Shown here: one piece after another, positions 33,324 through 45,567 of the stretch
How positions within the stretch are numbered: position 1 is the stretch's first letter
How the letters are laid out: the number at the start of each line of letters is the position of its first letter
Assembly: GCA_035610835.1 (NCBI GenBank)
Contig: CM069449.1
Span: 15,167,963-15,231,962 of the forward strand
DNA from: Ophiura sarsii
Lineage: Eukaryota; Echinodermata; Ophiuroidea; Amphilepidida; Ophiuridae
Direction: 5' to 3'
DNA length: 64,000 bases
The notes under the pieces: generated by a model
Told to the model about the DNA's origin: nothing
The model's input: only the letters and a program-made list of their open reading frames with translations
Databases searched by the model: none
Translations under genes and position numbers: made by a program

Positions 33324-34286
33324 CAGGGTGTCTCAAAAAAAAACGTTCACGTGTTTACCCAACTTATTGACCATGAACTTCTAGAATTTGGTGTAACAAT
33401 TGTATACATGTTGATAGACTGAATGCTTAGCTTTCATATGCCGTTTATTTCATCTAATTTGGTTTTGTCAATCCTGAGATATGATCAATTAAGCTACCTA
33501 AAATCGACTTTGTGCCACTTTTACAGAAGAATGCTTAAGACATAAGCATTAAAACCCTCGTCCTCCTAAGGGAGGGTGGTCGCCGATTGCGTTAAAACGC
33601 AAAGAACAGTGACCTAGGGCGTACAGATGGTCGCTTTTACATCCCCTGCGCTCATTTTGACGAGAAAAAAGGGTGCCACCTTACCCGGGGGTAGGGTAAG
33701 CCGTTAAAGTCCGATAGTAGAGGGGATGGTTGCCACCTTACAATTTTTTTAAATCGCCATTTTGAAATCTTTGAATTGTATGGTCCTGAATATTATAGCA
33801 TAGACCTATGTTAGAAACACCATTTCCCTCACTTATAAGCAAAAAACCGGATGAAATTCCGATATTTGGAACTTTTTTAGAGAATATTTCTATTTTGGCC
33901 TATATTTCACTGTCCAGCGAATACGGCGGGATTTTGAGGTCGGCCATGTTTGGTGACGGGGTCATTATGACGTCATGCCCCGCGTCATGCGTGGGATGTT
34001 TGTACTTGTTTTGGTATGTATGGATAGAGGGAACATCTAGCTATACCATGGTTCCCAAATAAGCATACTCTGCATTTCGGATTGGATTTTTAGGGGGTGG
34101 TAACAACCCACCCCACACTGACAAATTGACAAAACAGATTGACAAAACCAAATCAGATGAAATAAACGGCATATGAAAGCTAAGCGGGTAGTCTATCAAT
34201 ATGTATACAATTGTTACACCAAATTCTAGAATTTCATGGTCAATAAGTTGGATAAACACGTGCACGGTTTTTCTTGAGACACCCTG
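33324..34286. mobile_element. 963-bp Tc1/mariner-type element inserted in the satellite
   Basis: Ends are CAGGGTGTCTCAAAAAAAAA and the inverse TTCTTGAGACACCCTG, flanked by TA (33322-33323 and 34287-34288). Inverted repeats continue for about 160 bp (CCAACTTATTGACCATGAAC, CATATGCCGTTTATTTCATC mirrored). CAGGGTGTC(T/C)CAAAA ends with TA targets are characteristic of Tc1/mariner. The centre (33540-34080) has no transposase: the 84-codon ORF shows no DDE/D pattern. Non-autonomous. A 125-codon minus-strand ORF bridging element and satellite is a chimera. Confidence 0.88.
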
Positions 34287-35000
34287 TATTAGAATGAAAT
34301 GATTGAATTTGTAAGGATGATTCAAATAATCTGTCAACAAGGCGATGGAATGATTCGGCAAAACAAGTTCTAAGTCACCAACAACAAGAGGAGTGTATTT
34401 CATTAACATACTTACCATCTATAGAAAGCGTTAACGGAGTTGCATGGTAAATGAAATGAAAATAAAGAGTTAAATTGATTATATTATAACGAAATGATTG
34501 AATTTGTAAGGATGATTCAACTAAACTGTCAAAAGGCGAAGGAATGATTCGGCAAAACAAATTCTAAGTCACCAACAACAAAGGAAGTGTATTTTATTAA
34601 CATACTTAAGAACTATAGAAAGAGTTGACGGAGTTGCATGGTACGGATCGGCAAGAATGATTCAACTAAACTGTCAACAAGGCGGTGGAATGATTCGGCA
34701 AAACACGTTCTAAGTCACCAACATCAAAGGGAGTTTGTTTTATTAACATACTTAAAAACTATAGAAAGAGTTGAAGGAATTGCATGGTAAATGAAATGAA
34801 ACTTAAAAAAATAAATTGATTATAATGAAATGATTGAATTTGTAAGGATGATTCAAATAATCTGTCAACAAGGCGATGGAATGATTCTGCAAAACAAGTT
34901 CTAAGTCACTAACAACAAAGGAAGTGTATTTTATTAACATACTTACCATCTATAGAAAGCGTTAACGGAGTTGCATGGTAAATGAAATTTAATTGAAATG
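34287..35000. repeat. ~195-bp satellite, about four monomers
   Basis: GTTAACGGAGTTGCATGGTA or diverged forms occur at about 34431, 34625, 34768 and 34960. The third interval is shortened, and monomers here are more diverged than those at 39-41 kb. Confidence 0.92.
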
Positions 35001-38000
35001 TTGGTTTAATTTGGCGAAAAGGAATACAGTTATGATGTGCATAGATATGATACGAGATGTTATGAGCTCATATTTTGTTTGGATAAATCTAATATTCTTT
35101 AATTTAAGAACTCATTTTTTTCTGCATCCAAAACGTGTGTGTTGACCAGCAATGGAGTTTTGTTATGGTTGTTTGAAGACGTGTACAGACAGTACTCCTG
35201 AAATTCTCACGTGCGCTCAATCAAGTTACTAGATATTAATACTTCAGACCGTTAGTAGTTCAAAAGCATTGATTTAGCCTGTTATAGAACTTCTTGCATG
35301 TCTAGAGTCGTTTAATATAAAGGAGCTCAAGTGCGTGGTGATAGAGCAGTCCAACTTCCAGTATAAGACAGTTGTCAGTAGCACAAGTGCGTGGTAGGAA
35401 GTTGTATTTCTAAACAACAGGCATTCAATTGGGGAAAACAGACACATCCAGACTGTCTCTAGGGATTAGGTACTCTCATGGGATTGCGTACATACTTTTG
35501 GCCGGAAGTCATGAGGTAAAGAACAATTTACAAAGAATTTAAATTTCAATGTAGTACCCATAGAAGTTATAGCACAGGACAGTCAATCTGTAATTCATAC
35601 TGACTTTCAACCAACTGTAAGCTCATGATTAATGTGATTTATTTCCTACACTCTCCAATGTTATCAGGACAGTGTTGCAATTTCAAACACAATTATGTAT
35701 ACAGCAGTAATAAACCAGGATTTCTAATAATATATTATCTTTATTGACAATAATGAATATTGTAGGGTATTGAACATGCGCTAAAACCATAAACCAAAGC
35801 CTACTTTTAAGATATAATTCAATTTTGAATGAAAGTGACAATTTCACAAAGAATAGAATGGCACACACAAGCAACAAAGTGTTTAAAGTTTAGAAAATGC
35901 TTAGCATACCATAACATGCACCTACCGTTTGCCTCCATCAGCATAATGGTTATGCAGCGCTTTCAAAACTGCAAAATCCTATCCCTACAATATCGTTCAA
36001 TTGCATTCTAACACAATTAAGCATATTACCCCAAATTTGTTATGGTGAAAGAATTACCACATGCAAGTTTATAAACATTTAAGTGTAGAGTCATAACATT
36101 CTAATGCAACATGTTATAAAAGATCGTTTATGTATTGTCTGCACTTAAGGAATATATTTATAAAACAAAATAAACTCACTAAAATGAATATCTCATTTGT
36201 ATTCTTAGTATTATTTACAAACAATCATAATAAGTGCTGTCTGAAACCTGAATACCCCAAACCCAAACTGTAATACATCAAGTCTTCAATCCGATGTCTC
36301 TATGGTATGAGATTCTATAGTACAACACTGTTAACTATTCGCTAGTCCAAGCTAGTCCAAGTCAGTTAAAAGCCTCAAAGGGTTCCTTATTTTAAAAGTT
36401 CTGAAGTCGGATGGGTTTATACAGCCTGTCCCAAAATGATTAGTACCCATCGATGCCCAAAGTTTAATCATTTTTGTCATCATAAAAATCGATGGGATTA
36501 GGTCCGTTGTTATTTGCATCATCTTTGTCATACTGTACTATTTCATTAGAATTTTAGATCATGAATATCGGATTAATCAAACTCAAGATACACTCCATTA
36601 TGTAAAACATGGTGATTTCGCCTTTTTGACAAAGTGCTAACAAATGTGTGTGCTATACAGGTTGTTTGAAAGAAACTTGTGTATTCTCATAATCTCTTGT
36701 CTACTCAACATAATCTTGTGTGTCTTTCTGTTGTAACTGTTATTAGTTATGGGTGTTCAAATCATTAATAATTATCATCGTTAATTCAATTTAACGGGTA
36801 AGAGAAGTTTGTCACTCTTGAGTGACCCCATGCATTGTTTTATTTGACAAGTGTTTAGGGACTTCTAAATGAAGTGGTATTTGGTGAATCACCAGTGGCT
36901 TAAATTTCATTTTCACATGGGAGAATGGATTTCGTGAGGTTAAACACTAGACTATCATTTTTACCAAGTTTGTAGGAAATTGCATCCCCAATATGAAAAA
37001 GAAGTCTAAGCCACTGCTAATTACCCATGACCACGTCTTTACCTGTTTAAATGTCCTCAAGTTTAGCCTCAACACTAGCTCATTATAGAAACAAAGCTTG
37101 GGGTCGCTCATGCGTGACGATCTAATTTTACTCTTCAAATTGAATCAAAATGAAGAAGTATATGATACGTCAGCAGTTTAAAATAGAAAGGAACCAAAGA
37201 TATTAGCAGACAAGAGATTATGAGAATGTATTAGTTTCTTTCAAACAAGCTGTTTAAAAACACATTTTTTGCACTTTACCAAAAAGGTGAAATCACCAAG
37301 TCTTACACAATGGAGGGTTAACTTCATTAAAATAAGTCCGATATTCATGATCTAAAATTATAATGAAAGGGTACAGCATAGCAAATAATTATGATAGAAA
37401 AACAACGGATCTAATCTCATTGTTTTTGATGATGAAAAAATTTATTGAACTTTGGGCATCGATGGGTACTAATAATTTTGGGACAACCTGTAGGTTAGCA
37501 TCTCTCTGGTTCAATAATCCAACAAAATAAGCTCCATAATCCAAATTTGTATAGAGTGTAAAAGAAATTAACTAATCCGTAACTGATAAGGCTCAATAAT
37601 ATGAATAATTAAAGGATCTTACATCCGAATATTGCAAATTTGTATAGTCTGAAAGATGAAGAATTGATCCTTCAAACACACGAACAAGTTTTTTTATAAT
37701 CCATTGTCAGATGAAAATGTTACCGTTTTTAAATAAGTTTTCAAGATCGACTAATAACAACCCATAAGATTCAGACTAAAGAGCACTTTTTTATGATTCG
37801 TAATAAAGAACCTCATTTCATATTTATACTACAGAACCTGCGCTGCTTTAATATTTGAGTTGCAGACCCTTTCTTAATAATTGGAATTTAAACATAATCA
37901 TAATATTGGGACTTTTTTCAGATGATAGATTCTTCAGATTATTTAACCTTAGGCCTAATTACGTTAAGACTATAAAACCTTAGTATTATAGAACCTTATT

Positions 38001-38110
38001 TTTTCGTAATATAGAACCCGTCGGCTAGACAACCGTGACTCCGAACATGTCAGTAAAATGGTCTTCACTTCATTGCAAGGAATTTTACTTGATACTGGGT
38101 TTTCCCTTTT
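35001..38110. other. 3.1 kb block interrupting the satellite; no gene
   Basis: The satellite stops after GGTAAATGAAATTTAATTG (about 35000) and resumes near 38110 with AACATACTTATAAGCTATAG. The intervening sequence has no recognised ORF apart from the TIR element at 36422-37490. Whether this is one large insertion or unrelated sequence between two arrays cannot be decided from one copy. Confidence 0.5.
36422..37490. mobile_element. 1.07 kb palindromic TIR element, TA-flanked
   Basis: Left end CAGCCTGTCCCAAAATGATT and inverted right end CAGGTTGTCCCAAAATTATT, both continuing AGTACCCATCGATGCCCAAA; TA flanks at 36420-36421 and 37491-37492. Arms extend about 300 bp, through the mirrored CTTACACAATGGAG and AAGAGATTATGAGAAT blocks. 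The centre is unique, with a 63-codon minus-strand ORF that shows no transposase motif. TA and CAG(C)CTGTCCCAAAA ends point to Tc1/mariner. Confidence 0.85.
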
Positions 38111-38402
38111 AAAGGGAATTTTATTATTAACATACTTATAAGCTATAGACAGTGTTAACGGAGTTGCATGGTAAATGAAATGAAAATAAAGAGTTAAATT
38201 GATTATAATATGATGAAATGATTGAATTTGTAAGGACGATTCAAATAAACTGTCAACATAGCGCTGGAATGATTCAGCAAAACAAGTTCTAAGTCACCAA
38301 CAACAAAGGGAGTGTATTTTATTAACATACTTACCTTCTATAGAAAGTGTTAACGGAGTTGCATGGTAAGTGAAATAAAAAATATAGAGTTAAATTGATT
38401 AT
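38110..38402. repeat. ~195-bp satellite, about 1.5 monomers
   Basis: Landmark GTTAACGGAGTTGCATGGTA at about 38156 and 38350. Broken on the right by a mariner-like end at 38403. Confidence 0.9.
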
Positions 38403-38930
38403 ACGAGGATCATTCAATAAGTTCTACCTCCTACGTCATAACTTTATTATTATATGAGCCAGTCTTATCAAATATCACACGATTGTAGCTTAGAACCTCA
38501 GCTACAAATCTAATGTAAATTGATCTGAGTACTGGTTGTACTTTTCTGGACATGCAGTGAGAACCAAACCTCGATTTAGTGCGACGGAAACGGATGAAAA
38601 GCAGCAAAATATCGCCGAAGTGCTTTTCAATTGGCCTATTGTAAGTGGCAACACATACCTGTCGGTCAATTATAACCGTTCTAAATGTCAGATATCTCTT
38701 TAACAGACTGTAAACAATAAAGTTGACTGATTGGTTTGGAAAAAATATGCCCTCTGATTAGCCGGATCAAGGTCAGGACAACCATTCAGTTTACCCCTCC
38801 CCTAGAGAACCCTGTAAAAGTCATATTTGACTTTCATGATAACTAAGCGATCTTCAATATATCGAGCTAAATGGAGGGATTTAAAGTCTGTCAAAGCGAT
38901 AATTTTCTATCATTGACTACCTGATTGACT
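38403..38930 (+). mobile_element. One-ended mariner-like insertion
   Basis: Starts TA-CGAGGATCATTCAATAAGTT, the typical left end of mariner-family elements (CGAGGGTCATTCAA-like). No matching right end (GATCCTCG) is found before the satellite resumes at about 38930 (TTTGACTAAACTGTCAACAA), so the right side is deleted or replaced. No transposase frame. Confidence 0.6.
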
Positions 38931-41400
38931 ATTTGACTAAACTGTCAACAAGGCGATTGAATGATTCGGCAAAACAAGTTCTAAGTCACCAACAACGAAG
39001 GGAGTGTATTTTATTAACATACTTACCGTCCATCATGTCTATAGAAAGTGTTAACGGAGTTGCATGGTAAGTGAAATGAAAATATAGAGTTAAATTGATT
39101 ATATTATAATGAAATGATTGAATTTGTAAGGTCGATTCAAATACACTGTCAACAAGGCGATGGAATGATTCGGCAAAACAAGTTCGAAGTCACCAACAAC
39201 AAAAGGAGTGTATTTTATTAACATACTTACCAACTATAGAATGTGTTAACGGAGTTGCATGGTAAGTGAAATGAAAATAAATAGTTAAATTAATTATATT
39301 ATAGTGAAATGATTGAATATGTAAGGATGATTCAAATAAACTGTCAACAAGACGATTGAATGATTCGGCAAAACAAGTTCTAGGTCACCAACAACAAAGG
39401 GAGTGTATTTATTAACATACTTACGATCTATAGAAAGCGTTAACGGAGTTGCATGGTAAGTGAAATGAAAATAAATAGTTAAATTAATTATATTATAGTG
39501 AAATGATTGAATATGTAAGGATGATTCAAATACACTGTCAACAAGGCTATGGAATGATTCGGCAAAACAAGTTCTAAGTCACCAACAACAGTGGGAGTGT
39601 ATTTTATTAACATACTTACCTTCTATAGAAAGCGTTAACGGAGTTGCATGGTAAGTGAAATAAAAAAATATAGAGTTAAATTGATTATATTATAATGAAA
39701 TGATTGAATTTGTAAGGACGATTCAAATAAACTGTCAACAAGGCGATGGAATGATTCGGCAAAACAAGTTCGAAGTCACCAACAACAAAAGGAGTGTATT
39801 TTATTAACATACTTACCATCTATAGAAAGCGTTAACGGAGTTGCATGGTAAGTGAAATGAAAATAAATAGTTAAATTAATTATATTATAGTGAAATGATT
39901 GAATATGTAAGGATGATTCAAATAAACTGTCAACAAGACGATTGAATGATTCGGCAAAACAAGTTCTAAGTCACCAACAACAAAGGGAGTGTATTTATTA
40001 ACATACTTACGATCTATAGAAAGCGTTAACGGAGTTGCATGGTAAGTGAAATGAAAATATTGAGTTAAATTGATTATATTATAATGAAATTATTGAATTT
40101 GTAAGGATGATTCAAATACACTGTCAACAAGGCTATGGAATGATTCGGCAAAACAAGTTCTAAGTCACCAACAACAAAAGGAGTGTATTTTATTAACATA
40201 CTTACCAACTATAGAATGTGTTAACGGAGTTGCATGGTAAGTGAAATGAAAATAAATAGTTAAATTAATTATATTATAGTGAAATGATTGAATATGTAAG
40301 GATGATTCAAATAAACTGTCAACAAGACGATTGAATGATTCGGCAAAACAAGTTCGAAGTCACCAACAACAAAGGGAGTGTATTTTATTAACATACTTAC
40401 TATCTATAGAAAGCGTTAACGGAGTTGCATGGTAAGTGAAATGAAAATATTGAGTTAAATTGATTATATTATAATGAAATTATTAAATTTGTAAGGATTA
40501 TTCAAATACACTGTCAACAAGGCGATGGAATGATTCGGCAAAACAAGTTCTTAGTCACCAACAACAAAAGGAGTGTATTTTATTAACATACTTACCAACT
40601 ATAGAATGTGTTAACGGAGTTGCATGGTAAGTGAAATGAAAATAAATAGTTTAATTAATTGTATTATAGTGAAATGATTGAATATGTAAGGATGATTCAA
40701 ATAAACTGTCAACAAAGCGATTGAATGATTCGGCAAAACAAGTTCTAAGTCACCAACAACCAAGGGGGTGTATTTTATTAACATACTTACCAACTATATA
40801 GAAAGCGTTAACGGAGTTGCATGGTAAGTGAAATGAAAATAAAGAATTAAATGTATTATTATGAAATTATTGAATTTGTAAGGATGATTCAAATAAACTG
40901 TCAACAAGGCGATGGAATGATTCGGCAAAACAAGTTCTTAGTCACCAACAACAAAGGGAGTGTATTATATTAACATACTTACTAGCTATAGAAAGTGTTA
41001 ACGGAGTTGCATGGTAAATGAAATGAAAATAAAGAGTTAAATTGTTTATATTTTATTGAAATTATTGAATTTGCAAGGATGATTCAAATAAACTGTCAAC
41101 AAGGCGATGGAATGAATCGGCAAAACAAGTTCTAAGTCACCAACAACAAAGGGAGTGTATTATATTAACATACTTACCAACTATAGAAAGCGTTAACGGA
41201 GTTGCATGGTAAATCAAGTGAAAATAAAGAGTTAAATAGATTATTATAATGAAATGATTCAATTTGTGAGGATGATTCAAATAAACTGTCAACAAGGCGA
41301 TTGAATGATTCGGCAAAACAAGTTCTAATAGTCACCAACAACAAAGCACTATCTGTGAACAAAGGGAGTGTAGTTTATTAACATACTTACCATCTAACAC
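38931..41400. repeat. ~195-bp satellite main array, about 12 monomers
   Basis: GTTAACGGAGTTGCATGGTA recurs at about 39050, 39247, 39437, 39635, 39830, 40025, 40217, 40410, 40608, 40805, 40996 and 41191, a mean spacing near 195 bp. Adjacent monomers differ in a partly alternating way (type A with CCAACTATAGAATGTG, type B with GATCTATAGAAAGCG and AAAATATTGAGTT), suggesting a ~390-bp dimer over about 39.7-40.8 kb. Each monomer carries ATGGTAAGTGAAAT on the plus strand and GATGGTAAGTATGTTA on the minus strand in many copies. The minus-strand PLVVGDLELVLPNHS ORF is the translated monomer. Confidence 0.95.
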
Positions 41401-41570
41401 TAAATTGATCTAACCCTGCTGATTTATCATTATTATATTATTAATTTTGCGTGTGCATTCACCACAGAAGATTTTTTTTGAATAGACATCACTGCATGTA
41501 TTGATATTATTATTATTATGTTCATTGTCCATAGTTTTTCTAGACCTCTTTTCATTTGTGCAATATTTAT

Positions 41571-42075
41571 CTATTTTGTCTTTGGTTGATGTCTGTACAT
41601 CATAGGGTGTGAAGCAGATTCAATTGCTCTCCTAAAATGATTCACTAATCGTCCGAGATCGTGGTTATTGAGATGTATACTGTCCCAATACAAGTCTCGT
41701 ATGATGCAGTCTCTTTCACCAACAAAAGAGGCGACATGGTCTGCGAAGGATACACGTTTACTCAAATTGCAGGTTTCCTCAAATGTAGTATTCAGTTTAC
41801 CAATAATGTCACTTGCAATATTGTCCCTTGACAGAGGGATGAGTCGTGGGAGGATAACCGACACAATAATATGGGCAAATGGAAATTTTGCGAGTGCTGT
41901 GTTGATCAAGGATCTGGACTTCTGGCAAGCCCGTCTCACGGGCTTCTGTTGATTCTCGCCTAATGTTGTTGGTCCAGGCCTGCAAAATGATGTAATTAAG
42001 GGAGTCTTTATATTCACCCTCTGTGACAAGTCTTTCAACATCGACAATTGTTGCTCCACTTTCGGCATACACTTT
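41571..42075 (-). pseudogene. SGNH/GDSL-hydrolase-like domain fragment, frameshifted
   Basis: Two overlapping minus-strand frames together give one domain. Upstream frame: TCKVYAESGATIVDVERLV, then LNYIILQAWTNNI, which matches SGNH block III (G-x-N, here AWTNN in place of a usual GTNN). Downstream frame: a helix-rich stretch with HIIVSVILPRL, then RDLYWDSIHLNNHDLG, the block V D-x-x-H pair. The frame changes at about 41930-41945, so no single ORF spans it, and the block I (GDS) part is missing where a LINE tail joins at about 42076. Such domains occur in ORF1 proteins of some CR1-like LINEs and in lineage-specific invertebrate protein families; I cannot tell which this was. Confidence 0.65.
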
Positions 42076-42760
42076 GCATGTCCTAATACAATACAATACA
42101 AATGAGCATTTATAAAGCGCCTTTTCATCAAGATCAAAGCGCGTGAGAAAAGCAAACCCAATGGAACAAAAGGATAATGAACAAACAAACATCATATAAA
42201 GTACAATATGATACAAGTTACACGACATTTGGATACAAATATGTTTTGACAGATTTCTTGAACATGTGTAAAGAGTCCTGATTTCTTATGAGAGCGGGAA
42301 GGTGATTCCATATTGCTGGAGCGACATAGGTGAAAGTCCGATTACTGGCTGATGTAAGAGTTTTGATGGTTGAATGCTGAGTTAGTTGTGTAGTATCCGA
42401 AGCCGATCGCAGGTTGCCACGTCGTGGTTTGTTCAGAGAAAGGCAAGATGATAGGTAGCCCGGTGCTACGCCTGAGAGGCACTTAAACACAGTAACTAAG
42501 ATTTTAAAAGTCACACGTTCTCTGACCGGCAACCAATGCAGCTTCTGGAGACAAGGCGTTGCATGATCAAATTTCTTAGCCATACAAATGAGCTTAGCCG
42601 CCCAGTTTTGGGTTCTTTGTAGACGTTGAATGTCACAGGCGTTTGAACCGAGGAGCAACCCATTTCCGTAATCTAAACGTGATAAGATCAACGCACGCAC
42701 AATTAGGTGACAAGTATCGTTGTCCATAAATTTACGGATTAATAATCTCATTTATGGTTT
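42076..42760 (-). pseudogene. CR1/Jockey-like LINE 3' fragment: RT C-terminus, 3' UTR and tail
   Basis: The minus-strand ORF 42751-42218 (177 codons) has the classic C-terminal pattern: LILSRLDYGNGLLLG, LQRTQNWAAKLI, CLQKLHWLPVRERVTFKILV, FKCLSGVAPGYLSSCL, a basic RRGNLRSAS region, VAPAIWNHLPALIRN and FKKSVKTYLYP. Catalytic RT motifs (palm YxDD) lie upstream in intact elements and are absent, so the copy is 5'-truncated at about 42760. After the stop come about 90 bp of 3' UTR including AAAGGCGCTTTATAAATGCT and a (TTGTA)n tail at about 42080-42100, which gives the 3' insertion end. It appears to sit inside the SGNH-like sequence. Confidence 0.85.
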
Positions 42761-42857
42761 AAAACTGTTTGAATAGGTGTGACTTCTGATTATTGATACT
42801 CCAGCTCGCTGGTTTCGGAAGTTTTTTAGTAAGGAACCAGGCTTTGTTTATAAGTAA

Positions 42858-42955
42858 TTAATTAGGCGATAAGAGACAAATGAGACTCATATGAAAGAGA
42901 ACGTCTAATTATTTTGGAATCTGCTTTAAAATTCCTTATCGCCTGATTTTTCGCA
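42858..42955. repeat. Short inverted repeat with TTAGGCGATAAG arms
   Basis: AATTAGGCGATAAG at about 42860 is inverted as CTTATCGCCTGATT at about 42938. The 65-codon minus-strand ORF over it is not supported as a gene. Confidence 0.45.
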
Positions 42956-44274
42956 GAGAATGAAGGGCTTGAACTAAAAGTGGCTATCGGGCGCCTTTTA
43001 CATTCAAAAGAATATGCAATCAAAAGAGCGATTCTGATGTCGATAACTACCTTTGTCAAATCGTAATGAATGTTGGGGAACGAGAACGTGGACTCGATGT
43101 AGGATCAAAGCCAAATGGGAACGCGAAATAAATTGTTTCGATACTACATGTAGGATGTAGCAACAAGACCGCCTCAATGAGGTATTAACGTAGTCTCGAT
43201 GCTACGATGTGGTACCAAATTGCTTAATGAGAACACGTTTTACAACACGTATTAAGTGGACTCGGACCCATATACACCGAAAATGCTGTACTGGTCGGTC
43301 AGTACCTTCCAAACTCTGTATCAATTACGCCGCTGTAAGCAAGTTCGTCAATTTGGAACTGACTGAACTTTAGGTAGCTTTATTTATAATATACATGAAT
43401 AGCCTATTGATGACCAATAAATCACCTAATTTGATGTTAGGCACCCAATTTGGCGCCTAAAACACTTGGCAACTCTACACCTTTTTTTCTTCTTTTTAAA
43501 ACACAATTTGTTTGTGTTTTTTGTTTTCTTTCTTTTTCTTTTTTTTTAATATTTTTTTCTAATTTATTTCTTTTTTAAACATTTCTTTAGGCACAAGTCT
43601 GCTTGAGCCTTAGAATGAATATCATTCATCTTCATGCATAGCCTATGGACCAGTGAGTGGGGGAATCCTTCACAGACTTGGTAAATTGGACTTTTAAAAT
43701 TCTATTTTGAGATAACATCCTGTTCATGCACACGCACACACTGACTCACTTGCTATCTTCAGAAGAAAATTATAGTGTGCCTGTATTGGGAGGATTCTAT
43801 TTATAAATGATTTTCTTTCTAATATTGGCAGTCAATGGTGATCGGTGTGCATCCACACACACATATAGTAAATGTGTGTTGGAGGTGTTGTAGGTATGAT
43901 ATTCAGTTGCAAGCAGAATTTAATAGCGTGTAGGCCTACTGGTGTTTCACCATTATACCATGATTACAGGCTCATCGCAGTTACGTCGCGGGCGTCGATT
44001 GCGTTAAATGTTTCGCGGAATTCAATGCTCTGATTTTACACTGCTTCTGGTCAGCACTGGCATCTTAATCCACTGATGAAGACACTTCATGTGGAACGGG
44101 GATGATTACTGCAACAGTATAAGTTTACGCAATTTTTTCTTTCTTTTTTTAAAGTGCGGGTGTCTGAAAAAGCACGACCAATTTAAAAAAAGTTGGTGTT
44201 ATTAAGAGAATAGGACAATTTTAAGTTTTTAAAAAAAAGTAGACATTTTGAAATAATACTTTTTTTTCGTACGG
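42956..44274. other. No gene; low-complexity T-rich stretch at 43480-43590
   Basis: T-rich low complexity at 43480-43590 and A/T runs near 44130-44270. No domain-bearing ORF or clear repeat family. Confidence 0.5.
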
Positions 44275-44275
44275 G

Positions 44276-44585
44276 TGTCTGTCTGTCTGTCTGTCAGTGC
44301 TGCTGCAGCTGCTGTGGTAAATCAACTTGCACAAAAACCGTGTGGAATTCTTATTCAATTCAAGTTCTTATTCCATTCAACCCCATCCTTATCATTAAGT
44401 TTTCATTCATTGCCTTCTGAGTCCCATCCGTCGGCTCCTGCCAGCCCCCACCGCCCCCCCCCCCCCCCCCCACCACATGCATCTTTATTGTCCAACTGTC
44501 TCCGTGATTCCATTCATCGCGTGGAATCCAGTACGTCTACAGACTCCCCCCCCCCCCCACCCCCCCTCCCCCCACAAACCCCCCA
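44276..44585 (+). repeat. GTCT microsatellite and poly-C-rich low-complexity stretch
   Basis: (GTCT)n at 44276-44296, then GCTGCTGCAGCTGCTG, then C-rich runs at about 44448-44472 and 44546-44585. The 105-codon ORF reading through this (SLSFHSLPSESHPSAP then polyproline) is low-complexity and not supported. Confidence 0.85.
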
Positions 44586-45089
44586 CTTGTAAATACCTCC
44601 GAACGAGGACTTGTACGTTTACCCATACAACTGTGGACTTCTTCAAATTCATGAATATTTGGTATTTATGGGCCAAAATATGAAGTATTCAAGTGAACCA
44701 TTTATATCACGTTTAAAAAAAAAGGCAACCTTCAACCAATCTCACTTTAACTTTCTACATAATAACCGTGGACGTTGTATGCAGCTTGTTATACAAGGGC
44801 AGTATTATAACCCTCACCCGGTTGTGAAATGATACACACAGATACACCGTGTAACAGATTTTTATCAATGAAACCGAGGACTTGCCTCAGATTAGAATGA
44901 GAATAACATAGCGACCTCGTTTGGGTGGTTGATAACGGGAAATTGCAGTTAATCAAACCGAGGACGTTCTCGGTCGAAGGTGCGTCCTCGTTTGGAAGGT
45001 GTGTATCCAAATTGAAGTCCCAGTTTGCAGGTATTTACAAACGCACCCCTACTCACTCACTCAATTGAAGAGAACAAAATACTAGTGTA

Positions 45090-45445
45090 TATTGCGCACC
45101 AAGCGCATCCCAACGAAAGGAAAACATATTTTGAAACCGCCAGTTAGGTTTATCACAAGTGAGAAAATAAATCGTTGCGATCTCGTAGGATAAACCCATA
45201 TTACGCTGACCTAAACCCTTGACGAATAGCGCCCTCCTGCAGTTTTCAGGCCCATATAAATTGATGCGCCAACAAGATCCCATTAAATAAACAAGTACAT
45301 AATTTGTATGGAAGAAATCAAGCCTTAAATTCAAAGTTAAGGGATATCCTAGGTTCACGGATATAATCAAGGTCAAAGGTCGAATGTTGCCATTTTCGCA
45401 CCTCCGTAAATCCGTGCCCCATCTTCAAAACACGTTGGATATGAT
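45090..45445. mobile_element. Truncated third copy of the TTAA hairpin family
   Basis: GCATCCCAACGAAAGGAAAA, GATGCGCCAACAAGATCCCA, AAGGTCAAAGGTCGAATGTT and TTCGCACCTCCGTAAATCCG follow the left-arm order of the element at 4252-6366 (4468-4820). Neither TTAA-bounded end is present. It ends around CACGTTGGATATGATACAC. Confidence 0.75.
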
Positions 45446-45567
45446 ACACTTTCATGTATCATAGACATGCAAGATTTTGCGTAACATTTAACATGGTTGC
45501 ATCAAATTGTATACAGTGACTGGTAGATTGGCCAGTCAGTTAGCGTTTATTCACCTAAATACACTAT

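Noticed and set aside
34041..34418. 125-codon minus-strand ORF
   Set aside because: Chimera across a satellite monomer and the right TIR of the inserted mariner-type element.
33130..41400. Regularly spaced repeats considered as a CRISPR-like array
   Set aside because: The full ~195 bp monomer is repeated with no unique spacers, and the genome is eukaryotic; it is a satellite.
44275..44592. 105-codon Ser/Pro-rich ORF
   Set aside because: Low complexity: GTCT microsatellite, C-rich runs read as polyproline.
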